Notes: generated by a model not told the origin, from the sequence alone. A stretch of DNA of 64,000 nucleotides from Chloroflexus islandicus (GCF_001650695.1 NZ_LWQS01000060.1:1-64000); one strand, 5' to 3'. Positions 23,307-32,421 are shown, counted from the stretch's first letter. Made by a program: numbers and translations.

Positions 23307-24479
23307 CTACGCCGCCGCCTCGCGCCGGAAGATCACCCGGAGCGACGAATCCTCAAAGAAGGCATCTTGGGCGCGCAAACGAGCCAACGATTGCGGCAAC
23401 ACAATGCGATGGCGGTGCCAGCCAACCGAAATCAGCAGCTCGTCATCGCTCTGGGCCAGATGGACTTGATCCTCAGAGGCAAACGGCAGCGGCACGATCA
23501 AATCGTAGCCATCGGGAGTCTTTTCCAGCCGTTGGGTGGGGCCTTGATAGAGGAAGGCCGCCGGATCGTGCTTGCCAAAAAGATGGTCGGCCAACTGCGA
23601 AAGCAACTCAACCCCGACAATCTCTTGCGAGAAATGGGGCGCGCGCAAGATCGGCAACGGCTCGAACATCTCCTCGACCATTGGCGCGTATTGCTGCTGC
23701 ATCGCTCGCCACTGGCCAAAGTGAGTATCCACTTCGGGCGGCAGAATCCGGTTGACGACAATCGCATCAACCGCATAGCCGAACAGGCTCAGGTAGGTTA
23801 GCGAACGTTGCGCCTCGCGGATCACCATCTTTTCGAGGTTCATCACGATCCGCGCCGTGCAAATCTGCTGGTTCGTCAACAACTGGCGCACATCGATCAG
23901 CGCATCGATCGCCTGCTGCGCCGATGCGAGCACATCGTCATCGGCGATCGGCATATCGGTCACTCGCCGCGCCACCGGACGCACCACCCGCAGCAGCGCC
24001 CGCGCAATCGGGAAGAGGCGAGCAATCCACCATCGCATCACATCGGGCAATGACAACAAACGTAGCGTCTCGCCGGTGGGAGCGGCATCGACCACGATCA
24101 CGTCATACTTGCCTTCATCGTAATGGCGCTTAATCTGAAGCAGGCTGAAGAGTTCTTCGGTGCCGGGAATAACCGACAGCTCGCCTTGGGCGATCGTTTC
24201 GACCCCCTGCCACGCAAGCAGATCGGCTAAATAGCGAGACACCACCCCCCAGCTCGACTCAAGCTCGTGGAGGGCGTTAATCTCTTGCGCCCACAGATTC
24301 GGCGCCACCTGAATCGGTTCGGCGCGCAAATCAACCCCGAGCGAATCGCCCAGCGAGTGGGCCGCATCGGTCGAGAGCACGATAGTCCGATACCCAAGTT
24401 GGGCGCAGCGGAGGGCACTAGCCGCTGCCACACTGGTTTTGCCGACGCCGCCCTTGCCGGTGTAGAAGAGGATGCGCAT
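23307..24479 (-). CDS. ArsA/Get3-family ATPase with C-terminal HSP20-like domain
   Basis: 390 residues. A deviant Walker A FYTGKGGVGKTSVAAA at the extreme N-terminus and the switch motif STDAAHSLGDS mark the ArsA/GET3 family. No cysteines of the arsenite-binding type are evident and no arsB or arsR lies nearby, so arsenic export is unlikely. The last 75 or so residues (RLEKTPDGYDLIVPLPFA...) form an ArsA_HSP20-like beta domain seen in phototroph and actinobacterial homologues. A role in protein targeting or folding is inference. The promoter is at 24514-24542. Confidence 0.85.
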   Translation of the reverse strand: MRILFYTGKGGVGKTSVAAASALRCAQLGYRTIVLSTDAAHSLGDSLGVDLRAEPIQVAPNLWAQEINALHELESSWGVVSRYLADLLAWQGVETIAQGELSVIPGTEELFSLLQIKRHYDEGKYDVIVVDAAPTGETLRLLSLPDVMRWWIARLFPIARALLRVVRPVARRVTDMPIADDDVLASAQQAIDALIDVRQLLTNQQICTARIVMNLEKMVIREAQRSLTYLSLFGYAVDAIVVNRILPPEVDTHFGQWRAMQQQYAPMVEEMFEPLPILRAPHFSQEIVGVELLSQLADHLFGKHDPAAFLYQGPTQRLEKTPDGYDLIVPLPFASEDQVHLAQSDDELLISVGWHRHRIVLPQSLARLRAQDAFFEDSSLRVIFRREAAA

Positions 24480-24513
24480 ACTCGACCGTTCATTCTAGAA
24501 GCGACTTTGCTTT

Positions 24514-24542
24514 ATAATACCGTTAGATTGTCTTTTATGCAA
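24514..24542 (-). promoter_or_regulatory. Promoter of ArsA-type ATPase gene
   Basis: On the minus strand, TTGCAT (24542-24537), 17 bp, TATTAT (24519-24514). It gives a leader of about 28 nt before the ATG at 24479. Confidence 0.6.
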
Positions 24543-24550
24543 ATGGATGG

Positions 24551-24934
24551 TCACGCCCAACCGAGATCATCAGGCTTCGCTGGCGAACGACCCTCCTCAT
24601 CGTCCTGTTTGCCGCTCAGCTCCTCTTCGAGCATCTGATCGACCATTTCATCCCAATCTTCACCGGCGTCTTCGCCTAGCTCTTTGCCCAAGCGCTTGGC
24701 CCAGCGGGCAATCGAACGCGGATCGCTCTCGTCTAGCCCCATAAAGTTAGATGGATCGGCTAACGACTCGATCCGGTCATCTTCCGACTTCAGGGTAGCA
24801 AAGCGCGAAATGGCGCGGCGAACCTCGGTATTGCCGCAGCGCGGGCAAGCCAAACCGGGTGGATCGCTAAAGCCGCGCACTAACTTTTGGAATTGGCCAT
24901 TGCAGGCCGGGCAGAAGTATTCATAGATCGGCAT
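24551..24934 (-). CDS. FmdB-family zinc-ribbon protein
   Basis: 127 residues. MPIYEYFCPACNGQF and LACPRCGN supply two CxxC knuckles of the FmdB putative regulatory zinc ribbon. A longer acidic C-terminal tail (GEDAGEDWDEMVDQMLEEEL) extends beyond the usual 60-110 residue core. The start is placed at the ATG of the conserved MPIYEY. The function of the family is unresolved. It lies upstream of the ArsA-type gene on the same strand, 71 bp apart. Confidence 0.85.
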   Translation of the reverse strand: MPIYEYFCPACNGQFQKLVRGFSDPPGLACPRCGNTEVRRAISRFATLKSEDDRIESLADPSNFMGLDESDPRSIARWAKRLGKELGEDAGEDWDEMVDQMLEEELSGKQDDEEGRSPAKPDDLGWA

Positions 24935-24956
24935 AGCCAACCTCGTGATAGATATG

Positions 24957-25400
24957 TCATTGCCAGCCGCCGCAGGCGGCGAAGCAATCTCCTGCGACAG
25001 CGGGATCAAGGACGGATAGACCATCTGATCCGGCCCCCGGCCCTGAAGGGCCGGGCTAGGGTACCAAGCCCGCTGCGCGGGCTGCTGGCCCTCACCCCCC
25101 AGCCCCTCTCCCACTGACGCGGGAGAGGGGAGCGCAGCACCAAGCCCTCAGGCATCGCACAACGATCAACGGTTGTGCTCGACATTCCACCTGCCATTGC
25201 CAGCCGCCGCAGGCGGCGCAGCAATCTCCTGCGTCAGCGGGATCGCCCCCTCACCGCACTCGCCGCTTCCCGCTTGTCATTGCGAGCCGCCGCAGGCGGC
25301 GCAGCAATCTCCCGCGTCAGCGGGAGGGATGCGCACAGGCATACTTCCCGTAGAAGCAGGGGATTGCTTCGGGCGCTCCGCGCCCTCGCAATGACATGAG
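24957..25400. repeat. Intergenic repeat island with CATTGC(G/C)AGC elements
   Basis: Three direct copies of a 50-55 bp element, CATTGC(C/G)AGCCGCCGCAG...GCAATCTCC(T/C)GCG(T/A)CAGCGGGA, at about 24957, 25194 and 25276. An inverted relative ends CTCGCAATGACATGAG at 25362-25396. Between them, about 25030-25110 is an inverted copy of the composite repeat at the window start (GGGCCGGG palindrome plus AGCCCGCTGCGCGGGCT). No gene is seen in the 536-bp gap 24935-25470. Confidence 0.8.
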
Positions 25401-25470
25401 CATTGTCCTCGACAAACTGCTCAAATTATAGCCTATCCCGGTTTCAAACATCCGTTGCTAAACCATAACC

Positions 25471-26775
25471 TTAGCGAATAATCGCTTCAACCAACGGCAA
25501 TGGCGGCGGCGGCGCGTCATGAATAGTATAGGCGGTGCGCAACTGATCGGCAACTGCCTCAACATCGCTTTGGCGCGCCGCATGAATGGTGAGAAGCGGA
25601 TCACCGGCAGCGACGCGCGTTCCGACCTTCGCCCACAAGACCAACCCAACCGCATGATCGATCGTATCTTCTTTGCGCGACCGGCCACCGCCGAGCGCAT
25701 TCACCGCCAACCCCAACGCCTGCCCGTCAATAGCGGCAACAAACCCAGCCCGTGGCGCCGGCAGCTCGACCTGCACTGGCGCCGTAGGCAGCCGCTCCGG
25801 CTCGTCAAGCACCGCCGGATCGCCACCCTGATTAACCACCATGGCCCGAAACTTCGCCCACGCCGCACCACTGCGCAACGCTTCGACGAGCATTGTCCGC
25901 GCTGCATCAGCATCGGACCGCACCCCAGCCATCTGCACCAGCTCGCTACCCAACACCAGACACAACTCAACCAGATCATCCGGCCCCGTCCCGCGCAGCG
26001 CGGCGACGGCTTCGCGCACTTCGAGCGCATTGCCGACCGCAAAGCCGAGCGGTTGCTGCATGCTGCTCAGCACGGCGGCCACCTTGCGCCCGGCGTGGCG
26101 GCCAATCGCCACCATGGTCTGCGCCAGCCGGCGCGCATCATCGAGCGTGCGCATAAATGCGCCTTGCCCATATTTGACGTCAAGCACAATGCAATCGGCG
26201 CCGGCCGCCAGCTTCTTGCTCATCACGCTGGCAGCAATCAGCGGGATCGACTCAACCGTGGCGGTTACATCGCGCAAAGCGTAGAGTTTCTTATCCGCCG
26301 GGGCCAAATCGCCGCTCTGCGCAGCAACGACCAAACCCAACTCGCGCACGGCGCGGCGAAATTCTTCGGCGCTCAGGTTGGTGCGAAAGCCGGGAATGCT
26401 CTCTAGTTTATCAATGGTGCCGCCGCTAAACCCGAGGCCGCGCCCGCTCATCTTGGTCACCGGCAACCCCACTGCCGCCACCAACGGCGCCAGCACCAGC
26501 GTGGTCTTATCGCCGACGCCGCCGGTCGAATGCTTATCGACGGTCAGCGGAGCAATATCGTGTAGATCGAGCATATCGCCGCTGCGAGCCATGGCCATGG
26601 TCAGATCAGCCGTCTCGCGATCGTCCATGCCGCGCAGCACAATTGCCATCGCTAGCGCCGCCATCTGATAGTCGGGAATCTCGCCGGCAGCATATCCTTT
26701 GACAACCCAATCAATTTCAGCCGTCGTCAATGCTCTGCCGTCACGTTTGGCGGCAATAATATCAACCATGCGCAT
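25471..26775 (-). CDS. Pyrimidine-nucleoside/thymidine phosphorylase
   Basis: 434 residues. The family signature is intact: [13 protein letters not shown] for phosphate binding and [20 protein letters not shown] for the sugar site. It splits thymidine, deoxyuridine or uridine with phosphate to give base and (deoxy)ribose-1-phosphate. Whether it is DeoA or Pdp cannot be decided by eye. The ATG at 26775 (MRMVDII) has GGAAAGGA about 9 nt upstream. It is the last gene of the minus-strand run from 30298. Confidence 0.92.
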   Translation of the reverse strand: MRMVDIIAAKRDGRALTTAEIDWVVKGYAAGEIPDYQMAALAMAIVLRGMDDRETADLTMAMARSGDMLDLHDIAPLTVDKHSTGGVGDKTTLVLAPLVAAVGLPVTKMSGRGLGFSGGTIDKLESIPGFRTNLSAEEFRRAVRELGLVVAAQSGDLAPADKKLYALRDVTATVESIPLIAASVMSKKLAAGADCIVLDVKYGQGAFMRTLDDARRLAQTMVAIGRHAGRKVAAVLSSMQQPLGFAVGNALEVREAVAALRGTGPDDLVELCLVLGSELVQMAGVRSDADAARTMLVEALRSGAAWAKFRAMVVNQGGDPAVLDEPERLPTAPVQVELPAPRAGFVAAIDGQALGLAVNALGGGRSRKEDTIDHAVGLVLWAKVGTRVAAGDPLLTIHAARQSDVEAVADQLRTAYTIHDAPPPPLPLVEAIIR

Positions 26776-26808
26776 CGCGGCCATTCCTTTCCCACCTTGC
26801 GCAGCGCT

Positions 26809-28437
26809 TCAACCTGCGCGCAACTCGCGGATCGCCTGTGGCACCAATGGTAACAGATCGCCGGCCACCACGCCGGCATCACCCATAGCTGCGCGGGCCT
26901 TGGCCCCAGCAGCGCCATGCAGATAGACACCCAACGCCGCAGCCGCAAATGGCGCACACCCCTGCGCCATCAACCCGGCGATGATACCGGCCAATACATC
27001 GCCCGAACCGGCGGTCGCCAAAGCCGGATTAGCGCCATCGTGAATCAGGGTATGGCCATCAGGCGCCGCGATCACCGTTGTCGCCCCCTTCAGCACCACC
27101 GTCTGCCGCCAGCGTTGGGCCGCCTCCGTTGCCACCGCCACCGCATCCGGCGGCAACTCGGTCACACCAAGCAACCGGCGCATCTCGCCGGGGTGCGGCG
27201 TCAACACACAGCGTTCGGGAGATAACCGCTCGAACCAGCCACTGGCGCTCGCCAGTAGATTGAGACCATCGGCATCGATCACCGTCGGCGGCAATTCGAC
27301 GGTTTTCTGCGGCACATGCGCTATCGCATCCCCCACCGCGACAAACCCCACCCGCGCCCGGCTGCGTACCTGATCGAGACCAAACAGGCGCAACACCAAC
27401 TGGCGGGTCGCCTCAGCTTGGCCCAAGCCCGGCCCGATCAACAACGCCTGATACCGCGGCAAATCGTCGGCCAGCTCATCGACCGCCGCCGGCCCGATCG
27501 CCCCCCAATCGCCTTCGGCCACCGGCAGCAACGTCACTTCCGGCGGCACCTTGGCCAGCGCCAACACATTGCGCCCAGTCGCCAAGGTAACGAGACCGGC
27601 GCCCGAACGTTGCGCGCCGGCGCATGCGAGCGCCGCGGCGCCGGGGTAATTGATCGAACCAGCCAGCACCAGCACCTTGCCAAACACGCCCTTGTGCGCA
27701 TCAGCCGGACGCGCCGGCAGAAATGCGCGGGCTTGCGTTGCCGTTAACAATTCACTCATTGTCAATGCCTCATCTAATGAGCCTAAACCAATTGGCGCGA
27801 CCACGATCGTGCCGGCATAGCCTCTTCCGGGCCAGAGCAACAAACCACGCTTGAGCAAGCCGGTCGCCACCGTCAGATCGGCCCGGATGGCGACGGTTGC
27901 CACCTGCCCATCATCGGCAGCCACACCGCTCGGCAAATCGATCGCTACAACGCGCAGATCAGCGCGCTGCGCGCGGGCAGTGTTGGCAGCAGCAATGATC
28001 GCGGCCAGATCGTCTGCCGGCGGACGAGCGCCGGTGCCGAGCAGACCATCGATGACGAGTGTTGCTTCGGCAAGCATAGCCCTCAGCAACGCCCCATCCG
28101 CATCGTCAGCGGCGTGTACTTCGCGGATGCCGCGCGCGCGGCATGCCAGCAGGTTATCATCAACCCGGTTGCGCCGCCAGCAATAGAGCGTCACCTGCGC
28201 GCCGGCATCGGCCAAATGGCGAGCGGCAACCAGCGCATCGCCACCGTTGTTGCCGGGGCCAACCAGCGCCAGCACGGTGCGCCCGGCCAACGGCGCGAAA
28301 TGAGCAAGCGCAGCCTCCGCCACCCCGGTACCGGCACGCTCCATCAATACGGCCCAATCACTGCCGGCGGCCACCGCCGCTTCCTCGGCGGCGCGCATCT
28401 GGGCCGCTGTCACCACAAACGGCGAAGCAGATTCCAT
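26809..28437 (-). CDS. nnr: Bifunctional NAD(P)H-hydrate epimerase / ADP-dependent dehydratase
   Basis: A 542-residue metabolite-repair enzyme. The N-terminal YjeF_N epimerase domain (about 1-215) has LVGPGNNGGDALVAARHL and DGLLGTGARPP. The C-terminal ribokinase-like dehydratase domain (about 235-530) has HKGVFGKVLVLAGS, LTPHPGEMRRL, VLKGATTVI and TAGSGDVLAG. Together they restore NAD(P)H from its hydrates. The start is placed at MESASPFVVTAAQM, giving the usual length. It follows acpS on the same strand, an order seen in many bacteria. Confidence 0.95.
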   Translation of the reverse strand: MESASPFVVTAAQMRAAEEAAVAAGSDWAVLMERAGTGVAEAALAHFAPLAGRTVLALVGPGNNGGDALVAARHLADAGAQVTLYCWRRNRVDDNLLACRARGIREVHAADDADGALLRAMLAEATLVIDGLLGTGARPPADDLAAIIAAANTARAQRADLRVVAIDLPSGVAADDGQVATVAIRADLTVATGLLKRGLLLWPGRGYAGTIVVAPIGLGSLDEALTMSELLTATQARAFLPARPADAHKGVFGKVLVLAGSINYPGAAALACAGAQRSGAGLVTLATGRNVLALAKVPPEVTLLPVAEGDWGAIGPAAVDELADDLPRYQALLIGPGLGQAEATRQLVLRLFGLDQVRSRARVGFVAVGDAIAHVPQKTVELPPTVIDADGLNLLASASGWFERLSPERCVLTPHPGEMRRLLGVTELPPDAVAVATEAAQRWRQTVVLKGATTVIAAPDGHTLIHDGANPALATAGSGDVLAGIIAGLMAQGCAPFAAAALGVYLHGAAGAKARAAMGDAGVVAGDLLPLVPQAIRELRAG

Positions 28438-28462
28438 GCGCCACTCCACCACACAGGTCTCG

Positions 28463-28879
28463 CTACAAACCCCATGCGACCACGCTAGCCAGCGCCAGAT
28501 CACCGGTATGCGACAGGCTCACCGCCAGCGTTTCAATCCGCAGGTCAGCCGCCGTCTGCGCCGCGATCCCCGTCAGCCGTAACGCAGGCCGTCCCGCCGC
28601 CTCACGCACGACCTCAATCTCAAGCAACCCAGCACGCGGACGATCGGCAACGGCTAGCGCGCCTAAGCCACGCAGGCCGATTCCTAGGGCCTTAGCACAC
28701 GCTTCCTTGGCTGCCCACCGCGCCGCCAGCGCCTCAAAACGCAGCGTGCCATCAACGGACACACAATCGGCCTGCTCGGCGACCGTATAGACGCGAGCGA
28801 GAAAGCGCTGGCCATAGCGCAGCGCCGCTTGCCGGATGCGCGCCACTTCAACCACATCAACGCCGTGATAGAGCATCAT
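28463..28879 (-). CDS. acpS: Holo-[acyl-carrier-protein] synthase
   Basis: A 138-residue phosphopantetheinyl transferase that activates ACP for fatty-acid synthesis. Metal and CoA binding motifs GVDVVEVARI and RWAAKEACAKALG are intact, and the length is normal. Two ATGs are adjacent (28879 and 28876); the first is used. It starts 6 nt after the stop of the FecR-like gene and is upstream of nnr. Confidence 0.93.
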   Translation of the reverse strand: MMLYHGVDVVEVARIRQAALRYGQRFLARVYTVAEQADCVSVDGTLRFEALAARWAAKEACAKALGIGLRGLGALAVADRPRAGLLEIEVVREAAGRPALRLTGIAAQTAADLRIETLAVSLSHTGDLALASVVAWGL

Positions 28880-28885
28880 CTTGCG

Positions 28886-30298
28886 TTATTGCGTCCCGAC
28901 CAACGACACATCGACCACCCGCGCATCGTAATCATGCCCATTGGCATAAATTTCAACGCTGCGCAAATAGCGGTAATCGGGCAACCACCCCTCATCGCGC
29001 AGATCGACCCGGAAGCGCGTCCACGTTGCTGGATCAACCCGCTGATAAAAGACGCCATCGGCGCGCACCCGCAACTCCTGATCACTGGCTGCCGTGTAGA
29101 GACACACCACCCGCTCTTCGTCAGGGTCAGTGGGACTACTGCGGCGGGCCACAATCCGGATCATAATCGGGCATTCGGTGCCGCGATCGCCGGCGGCCAA
29201 CAAGGATTGATAATCAATTCGCCCCCAGAGTGAAAAGACCAGCGAGCGGAACTCAGACACATCAACACCGGCGCCATTCACCCCCAACGACTGGCGAATA
29301 CTGGTCACAAACCCGTTGACTTGCCCGCCCGTCCGGTAAAACCACGCCGCGGTACGCCGGTCTTCCAGCGGGCAGGTGAGGGTTGGATTCGGTGGCCGGC
29401 AAATCGTCGCCAAGCGGAAAAAGCCCCGTTCGGGCAACGGCAGGTTCGGCGTCCCTGAGACTTGCCATGTTGTCGCGCGTGGTAATGTCGGATCATCGGT
29501 GCGAGTGGTATTGTTATATTCCGCCTCGGAAAAGAGGGAAAACCCGCCATCACGGATCAACTCCCAGCGCGCCGGCACCGGCAGACCGGGCAAGCCCGCC
29601 GGATCGACCTCAACGCGCTGGCCGGAAGCTATCCGTACTGGCTGGCCAACCACCCCATGCACGATCGCGCTGCCGGTACGCACCGCAATATCGGCGATCA
29701 GGGCTGGCCGGCCATCGCTGCGGATAACGCGCCGTTCCGGCGGGTACAGGCCAATGCTATAACTGCCGCCGGGAGTGAACTCAACCCGCGCATCGCCAAC
29801 CAACACGGTAAAGCGCACTGTTTGAAACGGCTGATCGGCGCGCAAGTCGTACCGCACATACCCGCCGGTCTGTTCCAGCGTGACCTGCAAGACGCCGCTA
29901 TGCCAGCGGGTGGTGCGCAGTTCGATCAAGCGCAATTCAGCGCCAGCCCACAAATCGAGCTGGCTGCCTTCAAAGAGGCGCAACGAGGCCACTTGCCCAT
30001 ACCCGGCATTCGGCAAGGCGCGCAACACATCGCCTTCGCCAAGCTCTTGCTGATCGCGCGTACCCTGAAAGATCGTCCGGCCTGCCGGCTGCCATACAAT
30101 ACTCTCATTCAGACTCCGCACGACCAATGTCGCCTTCTGCGTATCAGTCGCCGCAAGGTACCACTGCCGCACACTCAGCGCTACCAGCGTGACAAGGGCC
30201 AGAAACAACCCCAAAAACGCAAACAAGGTCAGCCACGCAATGCGGAGGGTGCGGCGTTGAGCAACTAATCGATCATCTGGCACAGTTGTTGTTCCCAT
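28886..30298 (-). CDS. Membrane-anchored FecR-like domain protein
   Basis: 470 residues. One membrane anchor at about 18-42 is followed by an extracytoplasmic part. A FecR-like beta region (about 85-220) reads LFEGSQLDLWAGAELRLIEL and VGDARVEFTPGGSYSI. The C-terminal half (about 250-470) has a carbohydrate-binding-like beta sandwich appearance, but I do not recognise a family. No sigma factor or TonB receptor is nearby, so classic FecR signalling is unlikely. The start is set by TATAAT 7 nt upstream (leaderless). Confidence 0.65.
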   Translation of the reverse strand: MGTTTVPDDRLVAQRRTLRIAWLTLFAFLGLFLALVTLVALSVRQWYLAATDTQKATLVVRSLNESIVWQPAGRTIFQGTRDQQELGEGDVLRALPNAGYGQVASLRLFEGSQLDLWAGAELRLIELRTTRWHSGVLQVTLEQTGGYVRYDLRADQPFQTVRFTVLVGDARVEFTPGGSYSIGLYPPERRVIRSDGRPALIADIAVRTGSAIVHGVVGQPVRIASGQRVEVDPAGLPGLPVPARWELIRDGGFSLFSEAEYNNTTRTDDPTLPRATTWQVSGTPNLPLPERGFFRLATICRPPNPTLTCPLEDRRTAAWFYRTGGQVNGFVTSIRQSLGVNGAGVDVSEFRSLVFSLWGRIDYQSLLAAGDRGTECPIMIRIVARRSSPTDPDEERVVCLYTAASDQELRVRADGVFYQRVDPATWTRFRVDLRDEGWLPDYRYLRSVEIYANGHDYDARVVDVSLVGTQ

Positions 30299-30305
30299 AC
30301 CGTGC

Positions 30306-30311
30306 ATTATA
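30306..30311 (-). promoter_or_regulatory. -10 box (TATAAT) of FecR-like gene, leaderless geometry
   Basis: A minus-strand TATAAT ends 7 nt before the ATG at 30298. No Shine-Dalgarno can fit between them. The region is divergent with the lexA promoter about 70 bp away. Confidence 0.6.
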
Positions 30312-30367
30312 CTCGAAGCGACCTGCCTGCCGGCAAGCGTCCTCATACCAGCCGGATCGCAAAAACT

Positions 30368-30399
30368 TGAACAAACGTACTTGACAAAACAAGTGTTCG
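30368..30399. promoter_or_regulatory. Two LexA/SOS boxes over the lexA promoter
   Basis: Box 1, TGAACAAACGTACT (30368-30381), and box 2, CGAACACTTGTTTT read on the minus strand (30399-30386). Both fit the Gram-positive type consensus CGAACRNRYGTTYG with few mismatches (12 of 14 for box 2). Box 1 abuts the -35 hexamer and box 2 fills the spacer, so occupancy would block RNA polymerase. Confidence 0.7.
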
Positions 30400-30410
30400 G
30401 AAGCTATAAT
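30381..30410 (+). promoter_or_regulatory. lexA promoter
   Basis: TTGACA (30381-30386), 18-bp spacer, TATAAT (30405-30410). The predicted leader is about 60 nt with GAAAGGA 8 nt before the ATG at 30480. Confidence 0.8.
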
Positions 30411-30479
30411 TGCTACATCAGTTCTAGTTTTGTCTGCCGCAGTCCGCCGGGGCCGCGGCCTAATGAAAGGATAGCGGCC

Positions 30480-31130
30480 ATGAGAAGACGCGAGATGTCT
30501 GATCGACAAGCGGATATTTACGAATACATCGTCAACTTCATCAAAGCGCGCGGCATCTCGCCATCGATCCGTGATATTCAGCACGATCTGAACATCTCAT
30601 CGACCTCGGTCGTTTCCTACAATCTCGACGTGCTTGAAAAGTTGGGCAAGATCGTGCGCAACGACAAGATCTCGCGCGGGATCAGCATTCCGGGTTTGTC
30701 ACCGGCGCTGTTGAGCCAAGAGATTGGGCGCGTGCCCTTGCTGGGAACCATTACCGCCGGTTCGCCCCTGCCCGACCCCGAAGAGATTGACCACAGCCGC
30801 GCCGAGCAGATCGTGGTTCCGGCCGACGTGGTGCCACCCACCCGTCTCGACGGGGTTTATGCGCTGAAGGTGCGCGGCCAATCAATGATCGATGCCTTGA
30901 TCGACGATGGTGATATTGTGTTGCTGCGCCGGCAAGAGACGGCCGAAAACGGCCAGATGGTTGCGGCATGGTTGATCGACGAAAATGCGGTCACGCTCAA
31001 GAAGTTTTATCGCGAAGATGGCCGCATTCGCCTCCAACCAGCCAACTCGACGATGCAGCCGATCTATACCGCACCCAATAATGTGCGCATCCAAGGTCGC
31101 GTGATCGGCGTGTTGCGCAGTCTGGTGTAG
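30480..31130 (+). CDS. lexA: LexA repressor
   Basis: A 216-residue SOS repressor. The N-terminal winged helix reads RQADIYEYIVNFIKARG and SPSIRDIQHDLNISSTS. The C-terminal S24-like autoprotease domain has the cleavage region ITAGSPLPD, where the usual Ala-Gly scissile pair is expected, plus Ser in VRGQSMIDALIDDGD and Lys in VAAWLIDENAVTLKKFY. The ATG at 30480 is chosen over the upstream in-frame ATG, which lies inside the promoter. The two boxes at 30368-30399 indicate autoregulation. recA is not in the window. Confidence 0.95.
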   Translation: MRRREMSDRQADIYEYIVNFIKARGISPSIRDIQHDLNISSTSVVSYNLDVLEKLGKIVRNDKISRGISIPGLSPALLSQEIGRVPLLGTITAGSPLPDPEEIDHSRAEQIVVPADVVPPTRLDGVYALKVRGQSMIDALIDDGDIVLLRRQETAENGQMVAAWLIDENAVTLKKFYREDGRIRLQPANSTMQPIYTAPNNVRIQGRVIGVLRSLV

Positions 31131-31247
31131 CCTACTCGTCCCCACTGATAAGCCACACTGCCGCGCGGCTTATCACAGTGCGAGTAAGCACATACACGGC
31201 GTACGCCAGCAGATCCGAGAGTGCGTCAGGGTTGGATCTTGTAAGGG

Positions 31248-31278
31248 CGTAAGGGCGGGTTTGAAACCCGCCCTTACG
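31248..31278. repeat. Perfect palindrome CGTAAGGGCGGGTTT around one base
   Basis: A 15-bp arm on each side of G31263, fully self-complementary apart from the centre, so it folds as a hairpin of about 13 pairs. It lies in the convergent gap between lexA and the ABC permease gene. A related TAAGGGCG palindrome sits between murI and the VanW gene. It may act as a terminator, though no U-tract is present. Confidence 0.6.
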
Positions 31279-31332
31279 TCACCACCCGCCCGTACCACCC
31301 GCCTGTACGTCATCCTATCTCGACCACATCCG

Positions 31333-32421
31333 CTACGGCACCGGCGCTGGATCGATCGGCACCGGCATCGGTACCGGTTCGACCGGCATCAGCCACGGAT
31401 CCACCGGCGGCACAATCCACCACCAGTCAATCCGCATCCAGATCAACAGTGCAATCGCCCCTACCGCCGCCACAAATCCCAGATCGCTCCAGCGTGGTCG
31501 CCAGCGCCGCGCCGGCAAGGCAAGGTGTGAGCTAAGCCAGAGCAAGATAAAGGTGCCCAGCCAGAAACCTAACAAGGTGGCCCGATAGACCGGCATGAGC
31601 ACCGGCCCCTCTTGCGCATACCGGATAATACCAACACTAAACTGCGACAAGAAGGGCACAACCATAAAGGGATCGTTCACGCTAAAAAACGGCACATCGG
31701 GCTGAAAGGCGGCTGGAGTTACGGTTGTCACTGCTACAATTGCGCTAAACGGATTGAGGTAGAGCAGCCACGGCGGCGGGCTTTGCCCCATCGGGTTGCT
31801 GAATTGCGGCCAAATTGACGCCACCAGCAACGGTACCCCGCACAAGATCAGCACCAGCGTATAACTCGCAATCGTTGCCGGCGTCGTCCGGCCAAACAGC
31901 GATGAACAGAAGAGCCCGATCGTGCCGAAAAAGAGCGCAGCACTGCCTAACAGCAACACCACCCAAATCAACGTGCGCAGCTCGATCCCGCCGAAGATTA
32001 ACACCGTGCTAAACACCGGAATGGACGCCACAATCAACAGCAAGAGATAGCTGAGCGCGCCAATCAGCTTGCCCGCCAGCAGTTGGCCGGGTTTGAGCGG
32101 GGTGGCGAGCAGCATATCATAGGTCAACCGTTCCCGCTCACTGCTGATCGCGCCGCTGGTGAGGATCGGCGCCACCAAGACGATAAAGAGCATCTCGGTA
32201 AACGCCAACCCCTTAAAGAGCGCCTGCCCAATGTGCGAGCTGAGCACTACCATGCCGGTGCGGGCCTGAAATACCATATACTGGTAGATGCCAAATGCAC
32301 TGAGGATCAGCAACAATAAAAAGACGGTCAGGATCAGATACGGGCGAAACCCGCGCATGCGTGTGCGCGCTTCCCGCACCAGTATCGGATTGAGCAGTGG
32401 CCGGCGAATGTGGGTTGCCAT
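31333..32421 (-). CDS. ABC-2 type transporter permease
   Basis: 362 residues with about six to seven membrane helices. The cytoplasmic N-terminus LLNPILVREARTRMRG and the segment GAISSERERLTYDMLLATPL are typical of ABC-2/NatB-like permeases. The ATP-binding subunit gene lies 106 bp upstream on the same strand. Substrate is unknown. The ATG at 32421 is favoured by GGTGAG 7 nt upstream; GTG at 32433 and ATG at 32427 are alternatives. Confidence 0.85.
   Translation of the reverse strand: MATHIRRPLLNPILVREARTRMRGFRPYLILTVFLLLLILSAFGIYQYMVFQARTGMVVLSSHIGQALFKGLAFTEMLFIVLVAPILTSGAISSERERLTYDMLLATPLKPGQLLAGKLIGALSYLLLLIVASIPVFSTVLIFGGIELRTLIWVVLLLGSAALFFGTIGLFCSSLFGRTTPATIASYTLVLILCGVPLLVASIWPQFSNPMGQSPPPWLLYLNPFSAIVAVTTVTPAAFQPDVPFFSVNDPFMVVPFLSQFSVGIIRYAQEGPVLMPVYRATLLGFWLGTFILLWLSSHLALPARRWRPRWSDLGFVAAVGAIALLIWMRIDWWWIVPPVDPWLMPVEPVPMPVPIDPAPVP

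Noticed and set aside
23307-24479. Arsenite efflux ATPase (arsA)
   Set aside because: No arsB, arsR or arsD nearby, and the HSP20-like tail points to the non-arsenic GET3-like branch.
24935-25470. Insertion sequence in the repeat-rich gap
   Set aside because: No transposase frame and no target-site duplication; only short dispersed repeats in mixed orientation.
25519-26406. Plus-strand open frame of 295 codons opposite the nucleoside phosphorylase
   Set aside because: Antisense to a conserved enzyme; repetitive Arg/Gln/His composition.
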